From positions 372,001 through 436,000 of the forward strand of contig NZ_QHCT01000001.1 in the NCBI RefSeq assembly GCF_003545885.1: DNA of 64,000 nt, given 5' to 3'. Source of the stretch: Leptospira stimsonii. Lineage in GTDB: Bacteria; Spirochaetota; Leptospiria; Leptospirales; Leptospiraceae. This document shows, piece by piece, positions 19,105 through 26,786 of the stretch (position 1 is its first letter; the number at the start of each line of letters is the position of its first letter). The position numbers and the translations under genes were made by a program. The notes under the pieces are model-generated. The model was given only the letters and a program-made list of their open reading frames with translations, was not told the origin of the DNA and did not search any database.

Positions 19105-19724
19105 TTAATCACCGTTAAACGCTTTAACAATCGCTCTTTGTAAAGTATTGATTTCGACCTGCTGGATAAACTCCAACTCAGCCGCCAACCGACTTTCATA
19201 CTCGTCGCGTTCGTCTCCGTCTTCCGGATATTCGATTTTTCTACCGGGAAAATAATACATTAGAAGAACTTCTAATGCACCATTCCCGGATTTAAGAAGC
19301 CGAAGCTTCTCACCTACAGCTTTTTTGCAGTTACCTCTTGCGTAGTGGCAGTCAGCTCGATCAGTTTATTGCTGATGGGAATAAAAATTCCCGGAGAATC
19401 TTGAGCCCAATCGTTTACAACGTCGAAGCTAGGATATAGACAACACTGACCCGTCAAACGTTGTGCGACATCTGTTTGCTTTTCCTTTCTCGCTTTCTCA
19501 AGCGTTTCGTCTACTTGAGTTTTGTTCGGAACTCTGCAGATAATTTTTCTGCCCTCGCCTGCATCCAGAACGTGAACGCCGCCTTTATCCGCAAAATGCG
19601 ATTTAATGGATTCAATCGCCTCTTTGTTTCTTGAAACAAAATCGTCGTCGATATTTTGATACGGCTGTGGAAGTTTTTCAAAAGCTTCTTTCAAAGCTGG
19701 TATTGAACTGATCAATGGATTCAT
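19105..19724 (-). CDS. tail assembly chaperone, predicted -1 frameshift product (206 residues)
   Basis: The zero frame stops right after the slippery heptamer at 19320..19326; a -1 shift there reads on for 71 codons to a TAA at 19105..19107. The extension ('AVGEKLRLLKSGNGALEVLL', then an acidic stretch and a helical tail) lies in the otherwise unexplained gap between chaperone and tape measure. Many tailed phages make a short and a long chaperone (lambda G/GT, P2 E/E') in this way. The long form would bind the tape measure and recruit tube protein. Frame arithmetic was checked base by base; expression is inferred. Confidence 0.8.
19293..19326 (-). promoter_or_regulatory. programmed -1 ribosomal frameshift signal
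   Basis: On the minus strand the sequence is A AAA AAG in the correct phase (zero-frame codons AAA AAG), one codon before the zero-frame TAG. A 7-base spacer leads into a stem of 8 pairs (six Watson-Crick AGAAGC/GCTTCT, one G-U and one U-A) closed by a UUCG tetraloop. Slippery heptamer, spacer length and stable stem all match known -1 frameshift elements. Confidence 0.85.
19314..19724 (-). CDS. tail assembly chaperone, zero-frame product
   Basis: A 136-residue protein ending 'TATTQEVTAKKL'. Position between tube and tape measure and the terminal frameshift signal identify it as the short chaperone. The body has a mostly helical start and a domain with paired cysteines ('GQCCLYPSF'). It has a ribosome site (AGAAGGAAAAAT) before the ATG. 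A small hairpin lies upstream between it and the tube gene (GAGAATTTTAATACTC). Confidence 0.8.
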   Translation of the reverse strand: MNPLISSIPALKEAFEKLPQPYQNIDDDFVSRNKEAIESIKSHFADKGGVHVLDAGEGRKIICRVPNKTQVDETLEKARKEKQTDVAQRLTGQCCLYPSFDVVNDWAQDSPGIFIPISNKLIELTATTQEVTAKKL

Positions 19725-19769
19725 ATTTTTCCTTCTTTTCTTTTTTATTAAAAGAGTATTAAAATTCTC

Positions 19770-20204
19770 TTAAGCGAATGTAATCACAGGAATCGACAAA
19801 AGCGCGATCTCCAAAGGAACGGCGATCGCACCGGAGTTCCCGCTCTTAACGTCCGCATTGTATTTTGTGATCTTCACCGCAGGAGCGATGTATTTAAAGT
19901 CCGGTCTTCCTTCCGCCTTTAAAATCGCCGTCAATGGTGCCGGCGGAAGTTTTTCGATTAATCCTCCGTAAGGCGACGCAAGAAGAATCAAACGATCCAA
20001 CTCTTCGAAATAAATTTCGGCGCTGATGCTACGTTTGTAATTCTTGGTTGTATATCCGACGATCTCTCCGGATTTTCCGTAAGTTAGCTCTATTTCCACC
20101 GCGTGATCGAAGGTGAAGGATGAAAAATTCACCATGTCGAACCCGAAAAGTTTTAATTCAAGATTCGTAAAGCTATAGTTTTCTTTAACTACTTCTAAGG
20201 CCAT
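19770..20204 (-). CDS. phage tail tube protein
   Basis: A 144-residue protein immediately after the sheath gene, the fixed position of the tube protein in contractile tails. It is beta-rich ('LELKLFGFDMVNFSSFTFDHAVEIELTYGKSGEIVGYTTKNYK', read in part) and has the alternating pattern typical of tube proteins. It would form the inner hexameric tube driven through the target envelope. Assignment is by size, position and composition. Confidence 0.75.
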   Translation of the reverse strand: MALEVVKENYSFTNLELKLFGFDMVNFSSFTFDHAVEIELTYGKSGEIVGYTTKNYKRSISAEIYFEELDRLILLASPYGGLIEKLPPAPLTAILKAEGRPDFKYIAPAVKITKYNADVKSGNSGAIAVPLEIALLSIPVITFA

Positions 20205-20213
20205 TTTTAACTC

Positions 20214-21701
20214 CTATTTAGGTGTTGCGAAAGAAGTTTCCCATTCTATCGCTTTCGTTCTGTTGCTCACAAACATCTTGCACTTCGCTTTGAGAATGCG
20301 ATCGGTATTGAAAGTCTTATCCGGATCCAAAATAATTTCGTGACCGGAAATTTCTTTTCTACCGGGCGCTTCCATCTCTGCCGAAATTTTAGAATCGATG
20401 TAGGTTTTAAGATAATCCAGTCCGCCGGATCCTGAATCCGCTTCCGTATCCATGTTCAAGAATTGAAGAGACTCACGATAAAGAATTCGATGCATCTTAT
20501 CGGCTCGTCTTCTTTCGGGAAGTTCTTTGAAGTCCGAGGAGCTCGCCGCCTTAATCTTATCTCTTGCGATAAAGATTCCTTCGTAGTCGTCGTACTGCTT
20601 TAGAACCATCAATCCCATGTCGTGAAGAAGATCCATGTAGTTTCTGTATCCTTCATCCCAATAACGAATCTCAGAAAAGGTGAGAGATCGCATATCTTTC
20701 ACGTATCCAATGGAAACGTTTACGGGCGCCGCCGCAATCTTCGCCGTCGCCATAGTCGCGAAGTTTCTCCATTCACCGATGGAATCTCCGACTGATTTCA
20801 CGGCAGAATAACCACCGGATGCGTTGACGCCACCTTTGATATAACGTCCCTCACCAACTGCAATCATCACTCGTCCTTTTGGAGAAGCGAACGGATCAAA
20901 CTCATCCTGAATAAACTGAAAGTATTCTGAAAGCGTTTCACTTTGATTCTTTCCTCTTGCTTCCAAAATGATAAACGAAGGAAGATGGTGTTCCATTTCC
21001 ATTTCTTCGAGAATCGCGTTGCAGGACATAGCAAAAGCTCTCGTCGCAGGACCCAGTACGTGAATCCAATAAGCGCCGTATTCGCGTTTGAGCGCTTCAA
21101 TCGCTGTTAGACGAGACGCGTTAGACGCACTTGGACCGGTGATGGTAAAAGTATATGTATCACCAATTTTAAAAGTATTCGCCGGAGTCGAAGCATTCGT
21201 AAAAGTCGCGGTAACTCCCGCATCTAAGGAAATCGGAGATCCACTTGCCGGTGTAATGAGAGGAGCTGAAAAGTTATCGCCGCCATCGACGGACTTACGG
21301 TACTCAGCAACTCCCGAAGCGCCAGCCTTCGTAATCTTCAGTACGACAACTCTCGAACCGGTTGGCGTGCCTGCGGTCGTTGGGATAAGCGCTTCTCCAT
21401 CGCCTGTTTTTACAGGTGTTGCGACCAATCCTGCAACGTCATTCTCAGGGCGAACGCAAAGAACTGGGACTGGCTTCTGTCCTTTAGCCTCGTCAAATTC
21501 TTCAAAAAATTGTTCTAAAGAATCAACGAGAACTCCGCGCCCGAAGACGTCTTTCGCCTGTGGTGTGTTATTAATAACATAGACTCTATTCGCTATCCCG
21601 CTTTCTGCCGTTCCAACCTTGGAACCGACACGATCGGGTTTAACGTCATTGAAGTTGATCCCACCATCTTGATGGTAGGTTGTCACATCGCCTGTTGACA
21701 T
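20214..21701 (-). CDS. contractile tail sheath protein
   Basis: A 495-residue protein. The C-terminal half matches phage tail sheath proteins: 'YIKGGVNASGGYSAVKSVGDSIGEWRNFATMATAKIAAAPVNVSIGYV' in part, 'EIRYWDEGYRNYMDLLHDMGLMVLKQYDDYEGIFIARDK', 'RRRADKMHRILYRESLQFLNMD' and a final 'IEWETSFATP'. An inserted beta domain around residues 100-200 ('GTPTGSRVVVLKITKAGASG') may decorate the outer surface. It marks the tail as contractile. The ATG has TAGGAGCGAATC before it, downstream of regulatory element A. Confidence 0.92.
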   Translation of the reverse strand: MSTGDVTTYHQDGGINFNDVKPDRVGSKVGTAESGIANRVYVINNTPQAKDVFGRGVLVDSLEQFFEEFDEAKGQKPVPVLCVRPENDVAGLVATPVKTGDGEALIPTTAGTPTGSRVVVLKITKAGASGVAEYRKSVDGGDNFSAPLITPASGSPISLDAGVTATFTNASTPANTFKIGDTYTFTITGPSASNASRLTAIEALKREYGAYWIHVLGPATRAFAMSCNAILEEMEMEHHLPSFIILEARGKNQSETLSEYFQFIQDEFDPFASPKGRVMIAVGEGRYIKGGVNASGGYSAVKSVGDSIGEWRNFATMATAKIAAAPVNVSIGYVKDMRSLTFSEIRYWDEGYRNYMDLLHDMGLMVLKQYDDYEGIFIARDKIKAASSSDFKELPERRRADKMHRILYRESLQFLNMDTEADSGSGGLDYLKTYIDSKISAEMEAPGRKEISGHEIILDPDKTFNTDRILKAKCKMFVSNRTKAIEWETSFATPK

Positions 21702-21714
21702 GATTCGCTCCTAA

Positions 21715-21780
21715 TATTAATAAGAGCAACTGAGTAGAATGGCGGAATATTCCGCTCTTTGTATAAATCAATTCGCTGTT
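21715..21780 (-). promoter_or_regulatory. intergenic element A upstream of the sheath gene (possible late promoter)
   Basis: Read on the minus strand: TTTATACAAAGA, then the perfect 14-bp palindrome GCGGAATATTCCGC (21742..21755), then CATTCTACTCA, then the ribosome site of the sheath gene. The same blocks recur at 12122..12180. A TATACA -10-like box next to a palindrome fits a regulated promoter; I cannot see a clear -35 box. Confidence 0.5.
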
Positions 21781-21806
21781 AGGGTTCTTAATAACGAATC
21801 ATGAAC

Positions 21807-22025
21807 TTAAGCTTTGGAACTTAATTTTTCATCTTCGTCTACATTGATTTCCGAAGTCCTCACTTTTTTACTTCTATCAGGCTCGATCCCGGAAAATTCT
21901 TTGAACGCGTTCCTAAGGACTTCTTCCTGAACATCTTCTTCCGGATCCCTACGAAGATGATCTAAAAAACCGGCCGCTAAAGCGGAACTCAATTCGTATT
22001 TTCTAATAAACTCAACTGCTTTCAT
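21807..22025 (-). CDS. small acidic tail-operon protein, unknown
   Basis: A 72-residue charged protein (MKAVEFIRKYELSSALAAGF..., C-terminus rich in Asp/Glu/Lys). No family recognised. It overlaps the upstream gene by 4 bases and is separated from the sheath by the presumed promoter element, so it belongs to the tail-completion side of the operon. Confidence 0.6.
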   Translation of the reverse strand: MKAVEFIRKYELSSALAAGFLDHLRRDPEEDVQEEVLRNAFKEFSGIEPDRSKKVRTSEINVDEDEKLSSKA

Positions 22026-22645
22026 TGTTCCTCCAATATTCCTATTTCCGTTGGCTCTTCGATTTCAAAGGTTCCCTGAGCCAGAGTAGGAACCGTTTCT
22101 GTTTCAAAGAGTCCGTCTTGGAAAACGATATCCACTTTTAATTTATAATACCCGAGATTCTCAAGCGGTTCTAAGACAATAAAAGATGCGCCGGAACGGA
22201 CCTCGATCGTTACATCGTGGGACGTTTGAAATTTAGGATGATTCGAGATGTATAAAAGAATTTGGTCTAAAATTCCGAGTTGGGTTACGTCGGTGCCGAC
22301 ATGCCCGGAAGACAAAACATCCTTAGAAGAATTTTGCATCCAGAAATCAAGAGAATATGAGAATTCTTGAATAAAATGACGTTTCAGATAACGCAGATTT
22401 TTTATCCCGCTTAGGACGGCAGGAGATAACTTTTGAAATCTCCTGCCGTCCGGAATCGAAGTAAGTGGAGAAAGTTGAATGAGACAAAAGGGAAACAGAC
22501 TCGGATAATCGGATACGGAAGGGGCTGTAAGAAGAATTTTATCTTCCGGAAACAATGATTCCAGTTCCGTAGCAGGAGGCTCCGGATTCGTTTTGATCGA
22601 TTGGATCAACGATCTTAAGTAATCTATATGGCTGGATCTCATCAT
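22022..22645 (-). CDS. putative tail terminator/completion protein
   Basis: A 207-residue protein placed before the sheath gene, the usual site of the tail terminator (gp37/gpR/gpS type). It has 'FPFCLIQLSPLTSIPDG', 'SLDFWMQNS' and 'GILDQILLYISNHPKF', an alternation of strands and helices compatible with that fold, where a strand near the start carries the 'LP...I' signature. No diagnostic motif is present, so the call rests on position and size. It starts ATGATG overlapping the stop of the 42-residue gene. Confidence 0.5.
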   Translation of the reverse strand: MMRSSHIDYLRSLIQSIKTNPEPPATELESLFPEDKILLTAPSVSDYPSLFPFCLIQLSPLTSIPDGRRFQKLSPAVLSGIKNLRYLKRHFIQEFSYSLDFWMQNSSKDVLSSGHVGTDVTQLGILDQILLYISNHPKFQTSHDVTIEVRSGASFIVLEPLENLGYYKLKVDIVFQDGLFETETVPTLAQGTFEIEEPTEIGILEEQ

Positions 22646-22770
22646 TTAATTTTTCCGTTTACACACTTTGCAAAAACCGATTCAACTTCTAACACACGAA
22701 AAAAAGCATTCAAATCAATATTCTTCTTCCGAACAATAGGAGCTTCGGATACGGGAGAAGAATACATCAT
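22642..22770 (-). CDS. 42-residue protein, first recognisable gene of the tail operon
   Basis: Starts ATGATG behind GAAGAGG and ends TGA overlapping the start of the next gene by 4 bases. The sequence (MMYSSPVSEAPIVRKKNIDL...) has no recognised family. The ribosome site and the coupled overlap are the evidence that it is translated. The few codons before it ('FRMLLKRAADDVGSRLV' then stop) could be the end of a lost gene. Confidence 0.5.
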   Translation of the reverse strand: MMYSSPVSEAPIVRKKNIDLNAFFRVLEVESVFAKCVNGKIK

Positions 22771-23459
22771 CCTCTTCAATCAAACAAGGCGAGAACCTAC
22801 GTCATCTGCCGCTCTTTTCAGAAGCATCCGAAAACGAATGTCCAAATGTTAGAATCTAAAATCGATATTAGAATATTTGAAATTAATTAAAAACAAATTA
22901 GGAATCCGCATTGGATTCGTTTGAGTAGGATATCTGAGAATGGAAGAAATTATATTCTAGTACAAAGCGACCAACGGAAACAAACAAGGCTTAAAAACTT
23001 GAATCAAAAAATACTGGACTTCTTGTAAGTTCTTAAGAAGTGAAATTGAGGGGTTCAAATGGTTTCGTTCTTCGGTTCACAATTTTTTAATTTGTAGTCG
23101 GCTATATCTGTATTCATGGTTCAAAACCTCGAAAGTGGTTCGGAAATCGTTCCCCGAAATTTTTCCTACAAAATTTCTATGCAGTAAAACTTTTTGACCT
23201 CTCACATTTTCAAAACAAGTTCAACTCCCATCGGTGAAAACGAAGTAGAATTCGTTTTCACCGTAACCAAATGGATGTTTTCTAATCCATGAGAAAATTT
23301 TAATATCCCTCAGAGCGAGCGATAAGAATCAATGCAACGCATTTTCTTCCGAGACAGTTTGTCGGAACAATGTAAATCCACTAAAAATCTTTCTTGCATG
23401 GTCCTCCTAAATTGGTATGCGCTCGATTTCAAAAATCAATCCCGCCGAAACGAAGTAGA
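22771..23459. other. gene-free stretch between lysis genes and tail operon
   Basis: No reading frame with credible start, ribosome site and coding character was found on either strand. It contains a perfect 13-bp inverted repeat (next entry) and AT-rich DNA. This is where head genes (terminase, portal, capsid) would lie in a complete phage, so it may be the scar of their loss and the site of the tail operon promoter. Confidence 0.6.
23233..23264. repeat. perfect 13-bp inverted repeat (hairpin)
   Basis: CGGTGAAAACGAA and its exact reverse complement are separated by 6 bases (GTAGAA). There is no T tract on either side, so a simple terminator is unlikely. It may be an operator or RNA stem in the leader of the tail operon, or a remnant. 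Confidence 0.8.
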
Positions 23460-24041
23460 TCAAATTTTCACAAATATCTTTTCCAAATAAAAGATACTTG
23501 GAACTCCAAGTTCGAACAATTCATCCAAGTCGTATTGAATCAGATGACCGTAGGGATCGATATAACGTGGTCCGACTCCGTAAGGATCCGAAGCTTTTAA
23601 GAATTTCTTACCTTCGCTGGATACTACGATTCCAATACCACGAATGATATGCCCTTTTTGTGTAAGAAAAGTACCCAGACCACAAGGGTAATTACCGAAT
23701 TCAAAGTAGTGGCAAAGTTCGTCTTTATCTCCCGCTTTTTTAACGATCTTAAAAGGAATCTCGTTCGACTTCATTAGTAAATTAAAATGTTCTGCATGAT
23801 CCAAAGAATCATATACATTTTTATGATTCTTTATCACCCAATCCTCTAAGAGTGCATAGTAGTTATAGGTGGTTAAACGAATAAAATCCGGAATCCTATA
23901 AATCAAACCGATATAAACAATAAAGTCCTGGAAAACATTTCCCATACACTGTTGATAATCGTGAAGAAATAGTCGAGGCGTAGTGGGATCCTTTCTTTGC
24001 GGATTCCATGGCGCGATAGGATGCGATATGTGCGAAATCAT
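23460..24041 (-). CDS. papain-like cysteine peptidase, candidate endolysin
   Basis: A 193-residue protein. A Gln-Gln-Cys near residue 32 ('[14 protein letters not shown]'), a His in '[13 protein letters not shown]' and an Asp in 'KASDPYG' come in the order and surroundings of a Gln/Cys-His-Asp peptidase (C39/NlpC-like). Placed last in a run of small membrane proteins and a lipoprotein, it is the best endolysin candidate. Function is inferred; no signal peptide is visible, so export would need a holin. The ATG with GAAGAGGGAAAA before it is used instead of an upstream TTG. Confidence 0.6.
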   Translation of the reverse strand: MISHISHPIAPWNPQRKDPTTPRLFLHDYQQCMGNVFQDFIVYIGLIYRIPDFIRLTTYNYYALLEDWVIKNHKNVYDSLDHAEHFNLLMKSNEIPFKIVKKAGDKDELCHYFEFGNYPCGLGTFLTQKGHIIRGIGIVVSSEGKKFLKASDPYGVGPRYIDPYGHLIQYDLDELFELGVPSIFYLEKIFVKI

Positions 24042-24055
24042 TTTTCCCTCTTCGT

Positions 24056-24448
24056 TTAACAAACTGGTTGGTGCAAATCACAACGACTTCTGATTGAGAA
24101 AATCCCTGGAATAAGACTGGATTCTAAAATCCTGATACGGTTTTCCGCACAATCTCGTTCCCATTCTGTCCACTTCCGAACGCACTCTTCCCTCAAAAGA
24201 CAACGAGAGAGATCTTTTGCATGAACTCGATATGCATTGTATCTTCCCGAAGTTACATACCACGTTCCGTTGATTTCGATCTCCGGCGGTTTTCCTGTCT
24301 CGATCGGTTTCGTCAGCGCAAAATTGTTAGAACGGAAACTACCTTTGCAATCTTCGTCTCTACGCTCACGGACACGATTTCCCTGATTCTGGCACGCAAT
24401 CAAAATCATAAGCAGAACCGGGAGACAATTGTATTTCCTCAATTTCAT
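24056..24448 (-). CDS. Cys-rich lipoprotein of the lysis region (candidate o-spanin-like)
   Basis: A 130-residue protein with a type II signal peptide ([15 protein letters not shown], lipobox cysteine about residue 19). The mature part has several further cysteines ('RDEDC', 'SRCLLREEC', 'RDC', 'SRC', 'PVC') that may form disulphides. It begins inside the preceding membrane-protein gene in another frame (83-base overlap), the arrangement of Rz/Rz1 spanin pairs, although it is larger than typical Rz1. AGGATTATT precedes the ATG. Confidence 0.6.
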   Translation of the reverse strand: MKLRKYNCLPVLLMILIACQNQGNRVRERRDEDCKGSFRSNNFALTKPIETGKPPEIEINGTWYVTSGRYNAYRVHAKDLSRCLLREECVRKWTEWERDCAENRIRILESSLIPGIFSIRSRCDLHQPVC

Positions 24449-24590
24449 AATAATCCTCGCTGTGTATTAAATGTGAAACGACCGCTTTCCCTCTATGGAG
24501 AATAAGAAAAATTATCGTTCCAAATATTATAATTGCGTAAACTTTCGTTCTGAGTGAAAGCAGGCTCCACCAAAGTAGAAACGAATTCAT
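24366..24590 (-). CDS. small membrane protein of the lysis region (candidate i-spanin-like)
   Basis: A 74-residue protein with one or two N-terminal hydrophobic segments ('LLWWSLLSL', 'VYAIIIFGTIIFLIL') and an acidic C-terminal tail with two cysteines. GGAGTAAAAAGTT precedes the ATG, and the start overlaps the stop of the upstream gene. The embedded, out-of-frame lipoprotein gene suggests an inner-membrane spanin partner. It is short for Rz and lacks a long coiled coil, so a holin role is an alternative. Confidence 0.5.
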   Translation of the reverse strand: MNSFLLWWSLLSLRTKVYAIIIFGTIIFLILHRGKAVVSHLIHSEDYYEIEEIQLSPGSAYDFDCVPESGKSCP

Positions 24591-24916
24591 AACTTTTTAC
24601 TCCCCACGTCGAAATTTTCACCAGAACCTTGAATATTCGTCTCATTCAATCTATCGAATGCGTTCTCGAATATTTTATTTTTGGAATTGATGCCTTCATT
24701 CACTCGTTTACCCAAATACAAACTGCCGACTGCACTGTAAAAAAGAATAAGCCATTGTATAAGATCCATATGCAAAGGTCTTAAGGAATCAGGAAAACAA
24801 ATGGATAGAACACAAAGCGCCGTTAGATAAAATATTACCAAAAAGAATACGATCCATGTTCTTAAGGTTGTATCGGATCTCTTTCCGCTTCGATCATCCT
24901 GCCAAAGAAAATTCAC
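24587..24916 (-). CDS. two-TM membrane protein, candidate holin
   Basis: A 109-residue protein with two transmembrane segments ('TWIVFFLVIFYLTALCVLSI' and 'LIQWLILFYSAVGSLYLG') separated by a short loop, a charged N-terminus and a hydrophilic C-terminal tail. The layout fits class II holins and is surrounded by other lysis-type genes. No family motif is diagnostic. It overlaps both neighbours by 4 bases. Confidence 0.55.
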   Translation of the reverse strand: MNFLWQDDRSGKRSDTTLRTWIVFFLVIFYLTALCVLSICFPDSLRPLHMDLIQWLILFYSAVGSLYLGKRVNEGINSKNKIFENAFDRLNETNIQGSGENFDVGSKKL

Positions 24917-25146
24917 TCGCTCCTCTTTACCTTCGTTGAGGTGAGCTTAATTAAGTCTTTTACGTCGGCTTTTATTTCAGCCAAATCCTTTGATATGGAG
25001 GTCATCTCGGTCTCTATTTTTACGATTCGAATTTCGTGATCTTTATACATAGTGTTGTATTGGAACACCGCTGAGATTAGAAAACAAAGAATCACAAGGA
25101 AATCCTTGATCCCTAACTTAATCTGACTTAATTTTGAATTCTCCAT
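24913..25146 (-). CDS. membrane-anchored coiled-coil protein (XhlA/holin-accessory-like)
   Basis: A 77-residue protein: a short charged N-terminus, one transmembrane helix ('FLVILCFLISAVF') and a C-terminal amphipathic coil ('HEIRIVKIETEMTSISKDLAEI', read in part). Similar size and coil content to haemolysin XhlA-like phage proteins, though those have the coil first. It is first in the lysis cluster. The ATG follows GAGAGGTAGA; a longer upstream frame is rejected. Confidence 0.55.
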   Translation of the reverse strand: MENSKLSQIKLGIKDFLVILCFLISAVFQYNTMYKDHEIRIVKIETEMTSISKDLAEIKADVKDLIKLTSTKVKRSE

Positions 25147-25347
25147 TCTACCTCTCAAAAAAAAATGACCCGCGCGGCGGCGGGCTAAGATACTACTCAA
25201 TCGCTTTCGATTGTGAGAAGAGGATAGCACGGAGTGATCTGGTGTCCAAGGAGCGAACTGATTCTTTTACGTTCGTTCTGCCGCTAATTTTTCTTGAAGG
25301 ATTTTACGGAAAGGTAAAATCATATCCGAGCTAAAATCGTTGTCGGT

Positions 25348-25650
25348 TTAAATAATTTGCTTTTTTGTCTTCCGAGAATGGGCGATCTTATCAAGATCGG
25401 AAACGAAAAACCTTCTGACTCTCGGACTCCACTCAATGAACGGTATTTCGTAATCGATCACGTATTGAGTGAAAGTCCTTACTGAAAGATTAAGATACTT
25501 TGCCGCATCTTTTGTTTTTAGCACTTGATTCTTATCGTTCGGAATCGAATATTTTTGTTCTTCAGCAAGCGCATCCTTTTCCGTAGAAAGAGAAGGCGTT
25601 ACGACTTTTAATAATGAACCATTTCTTGTGTGACCTTTGATCTCAGACAT
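25348..25650 (-). CDS. helix-turn-helix DNA-binding protein (excisionase/MerR-like)
   Basis: A 100-residue protein. The C-terminal half reads 'LKTKDAAKYLNLSVRTFTQYVIDYEIPFIEWSPRVRRFFVSDLDKI', the winged HTH_17 arrangement (recognition helix, then wing with 'RRFF.SDLD') of excisionases and small phage regulators. The N-terminal 45 residues are unassigned. Upstream are a TTGACA and an AGGAGG that is not correctly spaced for this ATG. It could control the lysis/tail genes or excision. Confidence 0.7.
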   Translation of the reverse strand: MSEIKGHTRNGSLLKVVTPSLSTEKDALAEEQKYSIPNDKNQVLKTKDAAKYLNLSVRTFTQYVIDYEIPFIEWSPRVRRFFVSDLDKIAHSRKTKKQII

Positions 25651-26182
25651 AGAAAGCAGGTTTGAATGATTGCCTCCTATCTTGTCAAGTCATTTAGCGA
25701 ACGTTTCCCTGGTCCCAAATTTAAAATCAAAAAAGAAAGATGAAATATTCTTTTTGAATATTCTAATTATTGAATTTATTAACAAAGATAGCGCGTTGAA
25801 CGCCGTTTTTTGAGTCTGATCGCGGAGAAGTCCTTTTGAATGAAATTTAGAACACTCGAATCGAAAAAGTATAAATTCCTTCTTGAATCGAATTCTGTGC
25901 GCTCAAGAACGAAGGATGGTCACATCCAGCTTTGGCTTTGTTTTCTAAAGCGAAGAAGTCGAGGAAAGAAATGTGAATTTCAAAATGAGCAGATTCTTAC
26001 CAAGTTATGAGACATATTGAAATTATTGTCATTTTCATTCCTGGATTAAAACTTTCCAATGAATTGCCAAAACCTGTTTCAAAGTGAACAAAAAACAGCC
26101 ACACTTTCGGATTTAAGATGGATTTTGTCAGGGGTTAAAAATATACTAAACATATATATAGCGTTATTGTTGGAGCAAGAAT
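25651..26182. other. gene-free stretch between HTH protein and small gene
   Basis: About 530 bases, AT-rich, with no frame that has a convincing start and ribosome site. It carries the upstream region of the HTH gene on the minus strand (TTGACA at about 25690) and probably a + strand promoter for the small gene at 26183. I see no phage attachment repeat. Confidence 0.5.
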
Positions 26183-26347
26183 TTGGAGACTACGGAAGAT
26201 TTGCGCAATCATCTTTTTTGGGAAGTGGAAGAGACTCTTAAAAAGTTCGAATACGACTTTCAAGTATCTCCTGAACCGATTCAAGTTCTGAGACATACGT
26301 ACGCACTTGAAATCGTTAATCGTATCTTCGCGAGCCTTGATAAATGA
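26183..26347 (+). CDS. small acidic protein convergent with the repressor
   Basis: A 54-residue frame starting TTG behind TGGAGCAAGAA, with a coding-like sequence (ETTEDLRNHLFWEVEETLKK...LRHTYALEIVNRIFASLDK). It ends 4 bases before the stop of the convergent repressor gene. No family recognised. The good ribosome site and helical, non-random composition are the only support; the TTG start lowers confidence. Confidence 0.45.
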   Translation: METTEDLRNHLFWEVEETLKKFEYDFQVSPEPIQVLRHTYALEIVNRIFASLDK

Positions 26348-26350
26348 TTC

Positions 26351-26749
26351 TTATTTCTTCCGTCGAAATTTTTCGATTACAACATTCAGTGCATCTAATT
26401 CCGAATCCGGGACGTCCAAAAGATTCTCTAATAATTCTTCCATCTGCGGCCTAGTCCTTATCTTCCTTAAAATCGCCCGGTAACGATCCGTTTCTCGATC
26501 GGTTTTTAATCCGGCTTCAGATAATAACATATCTCCTTCGCCGGTAATCAGCCATAGCGGATTCACATTGTGCTCTGTTCTAAGCCTCAACAAAGAATCC
26601 TGCGAAAAACTCTTAGCTCTTTCGTTGATAAGATCACTGATAAAAGCAGGCTTCAACTCAATCGATCTAGCGAACTCCGCCTGAGATAGCCCAAGAGTTT
26701 CAATTAGCCTTTTCAATCGTTCGGGAAATTTTTTATCCGCTTTATACAT
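26351..26749 (-). CDS. CI-like phage repressor (XRE family)
   Basis: A 132-residue protein with an N-terminal XRE helix-turn-helix ('LKRLIETLGLSQAEFARSIELKPAFISDLINERAKSF') followed by 'LRTEHNVNPLWLITGEGDML', the phrase typical of CI-type repressors of Mu/P2-like and lambdoid elements. The short C-terminal part lacks a LexA/S24 protease domain, so induction may use a separate anti-repressor. A TATAAT (26781..26786, minus) suggests transcription starts just before this ATG, which supports the shorter start over one 33 bases upstream. It is divergent from the early genes. Confidence 0.82.
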   Translation of the reverse strand: MYKADKKFPERLKRLIETLGLSQAEFARSIELKPAFISDLINERAKSFSQDSLLRLRTEHNVNPLWLITGEGDMLLSEAGLKTDRETDRYRAILRKIRTRPQMEELLENLLDVPDSELDALNVVIEKFRRKK

Positions 26750-26780
26750 TTTTACCGTATTTTTTTGTTGACCAAAATAC

Positions 26781-26786
26781 ATTATA
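26781..26786 (-). promoter_or_regulatory. -10 box of the repressor promoter
   Basis: A consensus TATAAT on the minus strand, about 32 bases before the chosen repressor ATG. No good -35 hexamer is seen at 16-18 bases, so the promoter may need an activator or be weak. Confidence 0.45.

Noticed and set aside
22628..22852. 74-residue + strand frame before the tail operon
   Set aside because: Antisense to the 42-residue gene and the tail completion gene, both with good ribosome sites; composition is not protein-like.
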